A stretch of 64,000 bases of DNA from Datisca glomerata (Eukaryota > Streptophyta > Magnoliopsida > Cucurbitales > Datiscaceae). The stretch is taken from NCBI GenBank assembly GCA_003255025.1, contig QANY01003900.1:806001-870000 (forward strand), written 5' to 3'. Position 1 is the first letter of the stretch. Every line of letters starts with the position of its first letter. Positions 55,201-64,000 of this stretch are shown piece after piece. Both the position numbers and the translations under genes were made by a program. The notes below the pieces were generated by a model. That model had not been told where the DNA came from. It saw only the letters and a program-made list of their open reading frames with translations, and did not search any database.

Positions 55201-58200
55201 GCCATCAAACATCAAGCACAATAAATAGGAAAAAAATTGAATTTCTGATAGATGTTAAAAACCAAATAGTGACACCTACCGACAAAGAACCTACAAGGGA
55301 ACAAACTCCAATGTAAACCATAATGTGCGTCTGGCCATATTCAGGAATATAGTGGAATATGAGTATAAACACAGCTGCTATGACCAAAGCCGCATACAAG
55401 AGAAAAGCTGCTCAAACAGAAGAAAAAATAATTTTGCATAACATTTCAAAAATTTATTTAAACAAAAGATCAGAACTGTAGTTCTAAGAAAAAGTACTGT
55501 GAACGTGAGAAGTAGAATATTTCTAAAGCTACCTGGATCCATAGCCAATTGCCATACTTCTGCTACAGATTCAATTTCACGTTCTTGAGGAGCATGAAGA
55601 ACAATTGTCGTAGAGCCCACAACACATAGAACACAGCCGAGAATTCCAAAAATATGCAGCCTCTCCTGTAAAATTATATGAGCAAGTGCAGCACTGCAAC
55701 AGAACATGACGATCAACACTGAGCACCGTAATCATATTCAAGCTGAGCAAAAGTTTAGGTCGTGCCTGATAATTATGCTGAGAGCACCAAGAGGGGTAAC
55801 CAGTATAGCTGGTGCAAACGCATAAGCTGCAAAATTAGCAATTTCTCCAACAATCACTGTAAAAAAGTTCCCAGTGTCAGATCCTGTTTTCCACTCCATG
55901 CCATGAGATCACAAAATGGGTTTAAATTTGTGTACATCCTCATCAGAAAGGGTCATTCGAGCATTTAAATGATTCTATATGGTCATACAGATACCCATAT
56001 GATTGAGAACCGGCATGGTCGCACCCCTTTTCTTTTTATGTAAAATCTCTCACGCTAATTACTTTCAGAGTGGAGACAACAAAAAAACAGGTGGGATTTA
56101 TTATGGCAATACATTTCCAACAAAAACATTCTGTCAGATTTCACATGATTATTTCTTTATTATGAATCAGACACAAGATTGTAATAGGTGATTAACACTT
56201 GGAAAATTTGAAGAATGTTGAAGCACAGCAACCAGAGACTAGCAACGAAAACAACATCAAGAACTAGGTAACATTACATTTACTTTATGTTCCGTTTTCA
56301 TTTTCCAAGATGGAGAAAGACAATCCTTCAATCAATCATTAAATTTATAATGGTACAGTTCGACTAGAAAGCAACGCGTTTGAAAAGTAAGAATCTATCA
56401 CGTTTTCACAAAATCAAGATTGTCCATCAAAAGTTCAAATCTTAATATCAAGGATACTTTTACTAAACGTTTCAGAATCAAAATGTATTAAAAGGGAAAT
56501 ATAATAGAAGTGAAAGGGAATGAAAAGTAACTAGAATGAGAATTAATTACTTCAATGGTGTGTTACTTGAAAATCACGAATCAGAATCAAATTCAGTCTA
56601 GTTACAAAAGTACACTTAAACATTTTTCCCATATCTTCTAGTATTGTAAATATACCCAAAATGTAACAATTTTCAATCGTAACAGTATTATAACTATAGA
56701 TACATTTTTTATTATTATTAGAGTCACTCTAATAGAATTATATAATGAAATAAAAAATACAAAATACTAGCTTTTAATTATATGAAAGTCTCCATTTGTG
56801 ATATAGGGTTAATATCATAATACCCCCCTAAACTTTGACCCAAAATCAATTTAATCCTTAAACTTCAACCTCTTCCCTATTGTACCTAAACTTTCCCCTT
56901 CCATAAAAAAACCCCTCCGTCCAAAATGCACTTTATTCCAAAATACCTTTGTTAGGGGGGTAAATTGATTTTGGGTTTAAGTGAAACGGTGATAAACTGA
57001 TTATGATTTGAAAATACAACATTCCTATAGAGGTGTGAGGGGGAAATTTGGACTCTAAGGAAAGGTAATGCTTTTCTTGGAGTTTACGTTAAGAAGTTTG
57101 GGAAACTATTCCGTTCAGATTCATCCAGCATGATATACTGAATAATCATATTCTACCAAATCAAGAATTCTGGCTTAAAGAAAAATGAGAAAGGAGATAT
57201 CCATGAGTTACAATATTAAAGGTTCAAAAACGGTGCTAAGACGTTTGGAAAATTTTCTGTTTACATTCACCAAGCATGCTATACTGAATAATCAAATTAC
57301 TGCCAAATTAAGAATCCTGGCTGAAAGAAAAATGAGAAAGAAGATAGCATGAGTTAATTTTAAAAGGTTAAGAATTGGAATGCTAATTGGCTTATTACTT
57401 TTAGACAGATACCAAGAATAGAACTCTTGTAATTGTAGCCACGCGCTGAAACTTACTAAGTATAACAAAACAGAATTCACTTTTTTCCAACATTCTTCTA
57501 CACTTACTATTTACTAATTGCCTAATACAAATTATCTTGACCGCGGTCCAGTAGTAGCTCTAGGGAAATATCTAGTTCTTATTGGTTGGTTGAAGAGCTC
57601 TTGGCATATTGGCAGGCTAAAAAATAACTTGGTAGCTCCATAGTCTCTCCTGCCCCTCAAAAAAATATGCTGACAGTACATACATATTTATCAACACCAT
57701 TTTTGGGAACGAAACCTATAAAATAACCTTCGAACAAGATCAAAATATTCCATTATAGGTAGCAATTTTATTTTCAGTTTCTAGTCATAACTATGGTTAC
57801 TATATTGATCAGCTGTAGTCCTACACTAAGTCACTAACACTTGCCAAAAATGCCTTTTTTCTAACAAACGAAACAGAATTAATAATTGATATTGCTACTA
57901 TATATTTCTTATTTAATTAAAAAATTGTCAAACATCAAAGAGAAAACTTTAATGCCCAATATCATGTCATGATTATAAACAAACAACTATAATAAACTTA
58001 CTTGTTATCATGCCCACCCACCAAAGAGGCTCATATAAATAAGAATAGCCTCCAACTCCTGTGAAAGAAATCAATATCATCGACGACGACATAGCTTTGA
58101 AATAATCGTCCTTTAAACATAAAATATTAAAATGTAAGCTATGAACAAACCACGGCATTAAAGGGATAATGATCAAAGAGCATATCCAATGACATGCTAA

Positions 58201-60292
58201 CTGCAGCAAAATTATTATAAATATTTCTTTACAGAAAATTACAACATGAATGGACAAGTATTCCACCAATAAAAATTACCATGGAGAAGACAGTAATTCA
58301 AAACCAAAACCACTGAATCAAAATAATCATCCCAACTTGGCTGACTAAGGAAAGTCGTCTAGTACAAAAAAGGTTGATCTTGATAACCTTGGAAACTATC
58401 TCAAGGGAATTCAAGAATTAACTTCCTTACTATCCTTCCTTGATGGTTTAACTCTTGTTCATTTTTTTCTTGATAGAAGAAGCACGACTTTTGGAATCTT
58501 CTACAATAAATCTTATCGTGATGCCTTAGTTGCTAGTCTCTCTATTTAATGGAGGTTTCCTTCAACATGATTTGAAATGCTTAAGTTCCCAGAAAAAGTT
58601 ATCCTTTTTGTTGATGCCTTGCCTATAGTATGGCAAATAACTGCAATGTCGAGACGAGCCCAAACCATTTTCTTTTGAATCCAGTTTTACCATTTGACTT
58701 TACACAACATATAAATGGAGTGACTTCTTATATCTTAACAAATTACATCCATTGACTCTTCTACTCAGTGATACTTGTTACTAGAACAAAATCATGTCGA
58801 AGATCCTAAGAAGATTTGGGAGAGCAAATTTTTTTCTTTTTGATCAATACTTTCGGATGCTATTTACTTTAATTAATCTGGAAAATGAAAACAAAAATAA
58901 AGAAAGCTTGTAAGGTTACCACTAGACTTTACTTGTGTAACAATGATGAGGAATTAACAATTAGCAATCACCATCTGCTAAACTAAGCCTTTATCACTGA
59001 GAGTATGTTGCTGAAAGCTTTGGTGGTGATTGGACAATTCCAAGGTCGGTTAAAAAGCTTTTTGTTTTCTTGGAGAATTATATTTAACACTCTTACAAAA
59101 AATACTTAATTTGAGAGCTGGTCTATTAGTCGCTTTGGCGATTTCGGAAGGATGAGAACTAGAGAATTGTCACGAAATGTAGTCATAGTATTCTTCTTTG
59201 TAATCTAAATCTTTTCTGTGAGAATTTTCTTTTTGTATGCTTGTGTAGGGACTGTTGCATTTCTATAACTCTTCTACTTTGTAATTACCCGTTCGAAAGA
59301 TTTTCTAGAACAACCCTTTTACCTATCAGAGATGCCCAAGTTTGGCACATAAGTACTTCATTGCATTATACAACCCCATATGGTTTGAAATAACTTCACC
59401 GTTACATAGAATATAATAGTGGAGAATGAAAGAGACAACTAAGACAGATGTGGAAGAAAAATCATATTGGAAAAAGGAAATTTCTCTAGACTCCGCTGAC
59501 CAAAAAAACTGAAATAAAGTAACTCATTTCACACATCCATCAGATCAACAAAAGCAACATATCAGCATATTCTTGCATTAATTCCTGTGAAGCAGCAGAT
59601 ATGGAACAACTATAAAATTTACTGGCGCCTTATAGTTTTATAAGTAATGTAAAAATAATTGTGTATGAATGTTGGGTAGTTTGCCAGCCATTATGAGGAT
59701 GTATCGAACTCCCCTTGATTCTTCCAAGCCTTACAGCAAATATATAGGTCATATACAATTGAAAACAAGTGAACCAGCCATAACCGATCCAAAAAGAAAA
59801 AGATAAAGAAGTGGATAGAAATCAGAACCTCGTTTTAGTCATAGAATGTCGTCATTTCACTCCACTCATCTAACAGTTTATCGTAATCTAAGACCAATAT
59901 ACGATTGATACAAACCATAAATCTACTTAGCTGACAGCCATCAATGAACAAATAAAGGATTAAAAACTTCCTAAACAAGTAAGTATCTATTTAATGTCAA
60001 TTATATTGTTTTCAACCATTTCAAGCCAAGATTTAAAATTTCCGACACATTCTAAGAAAACAAACAGTCGAACTATGAAAACATCGGTTTTAAGGAATAG
60101 CTACATAAATTGAAGCAATCGAACAACTAATGGGATACCTGCCCTGACTCCTGAAGCCCCAGCCTTTTTCAAGCCCTTCTTCTTGACAATGAAGCTGGCA
60201 CCAATGAAGAAGCTGGAGGAGAGGGCAAGAACTAAACCTTTAATATTATCAGATGACATGCCCTCCCGCCAGCTCGGAGTTTGAGTGGCCAT
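52247..60292 (-). CDS. NIPA-type magnesium transporter-like membrane protein (nine exons)
   Basis: Nine minus-strand exons: 60292-60139, 58058-58002, 55856-55766, 55693-55533, 55407-55280, 55198-55061, 53957-53865, 52590-52485, 52356-52247. Together they are 1038 bp, an in-frame 345-residue protein. Key blocks are [131 protein letters not shown] and [20 protein letters not shown]. These define the multi-pass NIPA family (nine helices expected), reported to transport Mg2+ in animals; a plant role is inferred. The soluble tail ends [15 protein letters not shown]. Start at 60292 chosen for its GCCATGGCC context; an upstream in-frame ATG at 60334 would add 14 residues. Intron 3 (55694-55765) uses a GC donor; the rest are GT-AG. 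Confidence 0.93.
52735..52797. repeat. GT and GATAGA microsatellites in NIPA intron 7
   Basis: A TGTGTGTG run is followed by AGAGATAGAGATAGATA units and GAGAAAGAGAG. Simple sequence only. Confidence 0.9.
53239..53605 (-). pseudogene. ycf2: Chloroplast ycf2 fragment inserted in NIPA intron 7 (NUPT)
   Basis: Read on the minus strand, about 367 bp encode a continuous stretch recognised from memory as chloroplast Ycf2. It includes [74 protein letters not shown] and [13 protein letters not shown]. Ycf2 is the very large plastid AAA-type protein of the inner-envelope import motor. This fragment lacks start, stop and the rest of the gene and lies inside a nuclear intron, so it is a plastid-to-nucleus transfer. 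The frame is still open, suggesting a fairly young insertion. Homology stops abruptly near 53239 and 53605. Confidence 0.85.
56821..56985. repeat. Small inverted-repeat element in NIPA intron 2
   Basis: CCCAAAATCAATTT (56839-56852) and its exact complement (56962-56975) flank about 110 bases. ACCCCCCTAA and TTAGGGGGGT also pair. It looks like a common plant MITE or dispersed repeat. The rest of introns 1 and 2 (2.1 kb each) shows nothing else. Confidence 0.6.
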
Positions 60293-61259
60293 GGCAGGAA
60301 AAACCCTAGCTTCGACCGGCGGTGAAACTATCATAGCATCACCATAACCACAGATGCTTAGATTGCCACTTAGTGAGTTCGAATTCGGAGCGAATTGTGA
60401 AAAATAAGTTAGATCTTAAGAGTGAGAGAGAGATTTGGATGAAGATTTGTGAAGATTTTGTCGGCACTTGGAGAGTTTGGTGTATACAGCTGTGATGTTT
60501 TTCTCAGATCAGAGAGATGAGAAAGGTTTTAATTGCTTTTACCCAAATAAGGACTCGTCTCCGACTGAAGTAAGATGTCTTCCACACGATATATCTCTGT
60601 TTCTTGTTGCTTTGGATTTATGTTCCCTGAGTTGTTTTTAAAGCAATTTAATGTATTAAAAACATTAATTTAAATTATGTATTACTTAAAACACGTTTTA
60701 ATATGTAATTAAAATATGAATATTTATTTAAGTATTTAAGAAATCAATAAGGATAAGAATATACCAAATGATGGAGTGAACTTTTGCTAATTAATCTACA
60801 TCATAAAAGTTATGTAAATTATTTATGTTCTATAAAAAATTATGGTTGTTTTCTGCAATTATTTTTGCACGAAAAAATTACTCGCAACACCCACGGTTAA
60901 AAAGGTGATTAAATTTTCTTAAATGTTTTTTAGATCAAAAGCCTTAGGAATATAAATGTTTTATTTTTAAAAACTTCATCAAGGCGTGCCTTGTGAGGAA
61001 AATTAAATTAAGTATTTGACCATCAATGGAACACTAGTACTTACTTTTTTAGTAATAAAAATTGAGACGGAAAAATATGATATTTATGAATATGTAGATT
61101 AGAATTAGACATGAGAGATTAATCGGAAGTTATTTTTAATGAATGTCTTAATCTCGTATTAGAGTTTCTAGGATCCATCGCGTGATCTTTATGATTGGTA
61201 ATCTAAGAACAGGTCAGTTCTCGAGAAGGTCCAACTCTCCTGAATCGGTGTTCAAAATC
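60293..61259. other. NIPA 5' leader/promoter side and intergenic DNA
   Basis: The minus strand carries GAGAGA/TCTCTC-rich leader-like sequence at 60410-60530, upstream of the NIPA start. No certain TATA box. 60640-61250 is AT-rich without features. Confidence 0.35.
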
Positions 61260-64000
61260 CCTTAGTTATTAGGGTAAGGAAAATTTTGGAAATATTTCAA
61301 AGAGGCCAGGGAGGAAGCTCAATTTTTGCAAATGAAGATCCTTAGTCTTGAAAATCAAGAAGAAATATTTTGGAAGCAGCGTTCTCGGATGGATTGGCTC
61401 GGTATGGGAGACAAAAATACAAAGTTCTTTCACTCGAAGGCTTCGGAGCATCGTAGAAGGAACACCATTAAAGGCGTTTTTTATAGTGATGGTTATTGGT
61501 ATGATGATCAGGAAATTTAGCAGGGGTGGATTCAGAACTACTTCACCAATCTCTTCAGTACCGTGGGTCCCTCAGTTGAAGGTTTAGAGAGGGTTCTCGG
61601 GTCAGTGGATGGTAAATTTACAGAGGATATGAACAGGTTCATTGATCGGCCATTTTTCAAAGCCGAAGTGTTCGATGCTTTAATGGGCATGCACCCTTTG
61701 AAAATCCCTGGACCAGACGGCTTTCCAGCCCTTTTTTTTAAAGTATTGGCATATTATTGGAAAGGATGTAACTCAACTTTGCCTGGATTGTTTAAACGGG
61801 AGCTCAGGTATGAACACTATCAATAGAACTTTTATTGCTTTAATTCCTAAGGTGCAAAATCTAAATTATGTATCTGATTTCAGGCCTATAAGTTTATGTA
61901 ACATCATTTATAAGTTGATAGCAAAAACATTAGCAAATCGTCTGAAAGGGATCCTGCTGAATATCATTTCTGAGCCCCAAAGTGCGTTCCTTAAAGGCCA
62001 GCAAAATTTTTATAACATCATGGTTGCTTTCGAAATGATTTATGCCCTCAGAGGAAAGGAAAAAATGGTTTTGCAGCCATTAAATTAGACATGATAAAGC
62101 TTATGATAAAGTTGAATGGTGTTTTATCACTGGGATGATGAAGAAACTTGGGTTTAGTAAGCAGTGGGTTAATCTGATTTTTAACTATATTTCTTCGGTG
62201 TCTTTTGCTTTTTTTTATCAATGGGGAATGTGGTTCCTCAGTGGGGTTTGAGATAGAGAGACCCTCTATCCTTGTATCTGTTTTTACTATTGGCGGAAGG
62301 CCTTACAAGTCTGATTAGGGAGGTTTAGGGATCTGGGGACTTGATCTGCCCAAGTATTTGTAGGAGGGGCCCAGTATATCTCACTTATTTTTTTACAAGA
62401 TGACATCGTGGTTTTTTGTAAAGGGGGCAGAGAAAATAGTATGAAGATCAGAGAAGTTTTGAGGGACTACTCACTTGCCTCAGGGAAGCAAATCAACTAT
62501 GAGAAAATCTCTCATACTGTTCTCTCCCAACACTAAACCAGATCTAAAAAATTGAAGTGGCTGCTTTGTTGGGTGTGAGTGTTGCGCCTGGTCATAGTAA
62601 ATACCTTGGCTTAGGTTATGTGGTAGGAAAGGGGTAAAAGAGTGATGTTTGACTCAGTGCTTTCTAAGGCGAGATTATTAATGAATAGATGGAGAGAAAT
62701 ATGACTCTTGATAGGAGGAAAAGACATTTTGATCAAGGCAGTGATCCACGTATACGATGAATGTTTTCAGGCTTCCATCCCCTAGTGCAAGGACCTGAGT
62801 GCGGCTATGGCTAAATTTTGGTGGGGCTCATCGAACCAAAACAGAAAAATTCGTTGGTTAGCTTGGGAGAAGATATGCAAGTCGAAGCATGAAGGTCGAC
62901 TAGGTTTTCGAGGCTTAGATATTTTCAATCAAGCTCTATTGGCTAAGCAAATTTGGCGTATCTTGAATAACCCTGATTCTTTGGCAGCCTGGGTCTTAAA
63001 AGCTTGTTATTATCCAAAAGTATCCGATTTTTTAGTGCAAGGCTAAGAAATGTTCATCTTTCCTTTAAAGGAGTTTGTTGTGGGGCAACGAGATCATTCA
63101 GAAAGGGGTGTGTTGGAGGGTGGGGGATGAGAAATCGATCCAGGCTTTCAAGGACTTGTGGTTCCCCAAGCCAACAAATTTTTGTACTATCACCCAGGGA
63201 GACAGGAACCCGAATATGAAAGTAGCCGGTTTGATCATGAAGGGGAACGAGAGACAAATTTGATTAACCAACACTTCAGTCCTTTCAATAGGGATAACAT
63301 CATTGCTATTCCGATTCGAAGAGATGCAACTAAAGACAAATTGGTGTGGCACTATGACAACAAAGGTATTTCCTTGGTTAGGAGTGGTTATCATTTGGGT
63401 TTGAATCTCAAATAGGTTGGAAGCTCTTCAATTGAGAACTCATTTGGGTGGTGGTGGAAAAAATATGAAATTTAAAGGTGCCCAATAAGGTAAAATTTTT
63501 CTCGTGGAAAGTCTATCTGGATTTCATATATGTGAGTCTTATCCTTGCTCGTCGAAAAATTTGGTCTGATAATGGATACTTTGTTTGTGGTAGGGTTGAT
63601 TCAACTGTTCACACATTATTTTTATGCCCTTTTTGGCCAAGGTTTGGCTTAAGGAAATTTGGTTTTCAAATATCCCCAAGAAGTGTCAACTTTGGCCCAT
63701 CTCTTAGAAGAGTGGCCCTCATCTGTTGGGGCACTTGACACTTTCAAAATAAGGCGTTTCATGACAAGGTTGTACCATTTTCCTTTGACATTTCCTAGTG
63801 GGTGAACAATTACATTGAGGATTATGACAAAAGCCAATGCGATTCTCATCCATCCATCTAATCTATCAGGTTCGTCTCCTAGGTCTAGACCAAGCTAGCT
63901 TGTGGTTTGTTGAAGCTAAATGTGGATGGGGTGACGGGCAGCCATGGAGGAAGTCGTCTTAGGGGCTTAGTCAGAAACTATGATGGAGAGGTAGTTCGTG
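61260..64000 (+). pseudogene. L1-type LINE ORF2 relic, 5'-truncated, runs off the window
   Basis: A frame-broken non-LTR retrotransposon pol. In order: the linker [21 protein letters not shown] (61369-61432), PFF..EVFDALMGMHPLKIPGPDGF (near 61650-61725), and the RT core with IALIPKV, DFRPISLCNIIYKLIAKTLANRLK, ISEPQSAFLKGQ and KAYDKVEW-like blocks (61830-62120). The catalytic FADD motif is degenerate, LQDD near 62400. The thumb follows with AKFWWGSS..RKIRWLAWEKIC (62807-63046), then zinc-binding reverse-transcriptase and VPNKVKFFSWK blocks (63478-63738). The start of an RNase H domain (KLNVDG...GLVRNYDGEVVR) runs to the edge. The endonuclease domain is absent. Such proteins nick DNA and copy their RNA into it; this copy cannot. 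Confidence 0.9.

Noticed and set aside
60293..60334. Upstream ATG adding 14 residues to the NIPA protein
   Set aside because: The downstream ATG has the better GCCATGGCC context and gives the usual family N-terminus; not excluded.
1..64000. CRISPR arrays, bacterial operons, riboswitches, rRNA genes or tRNA genes
   Set aside because: No spaced repeat-spacer array, Shine-Dalgarno-led gene row or intact tRNA/rRNA was seen; the window is plant nuclear DNA. The only tRNA-like sequence is the SINE head at 10541-10620.

Overview
The window is AT-rich nuclear DNA of a flowering plant, most likely a eudicot; the species cannot be named from the sequence. The evidence is decayed plant-type Ty1/copia, Ty3/gypsy, LINE, SINE, hAT and CACTA elements, an endogenous plant pararetrovirus, a chloroplast ycf2 insertion, and host genes with plant-type introns. 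Only three host genes look intact: a single-exon protein kinase (14599-15669, minus), a two-exon CX9C-motif mitochondrial protein of the CMC4 type (49147-49965, plus), and a nine-exon NIPA-type magnesium-transporter-like membrane protein (52247-60292, minus). The last two converge tail to tail about 2.3 kb apart.

Region by region. 1-4084 is a broken endogenous caulimovirid relic: protease, reverse transcriptase/RNase H, then a control region with TATA box, hairpin and initiator-Met-tRNA primer site, ending in an inverted duplication. 4085-7670 is a deleted copia element with two recognisable LTRs. 7671-14598 holds small elements: a TIR element of about 1.1 kb, a SINE with a 17-bp target duplication, a LINE tail, and a GC-rich element with a minisatellite into which a hAT element inserted. 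The kinase gene follows. 17824-20044 is a complete non-autonomous CACTA element with a TAC target duplication that appears to carry exons of a host gene. 20089-25150 holds an orphan CACTA end and pieces of gene-like sequence, including PQ-loop and LRR relics.

25294-34566 is a head-to-head arrangement of Ty3/gypsy chromovirus fragments with long LTRs (one of about 2.7 kb), in which a plus-strand fragment splits the reverse transcriptase of a minus-strand one. 34570-35703 is a copia integrase/RT fragment. 37996-47441 is a large minus-strand Athila/Tat-type gypsy element with an ATAAT target duplication and a tRNA-Asp primer site; it sits inside a tandem repeat of about 79 bp, and its 3' LTR was itself invaded by a second LTR-like sequence carrying two minisatellites. 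The two intron-containing genes follow, and the window ends in a 5'-truncated L1-type LINE that runs off the edge.

There is no operon-like cooperation between the genes; the interest lies in nested transposition, gene capture, organelle-to-nucleus transfer and a GC-AG intron. All family assignments come from reading motifs by eye; no database search was possible.
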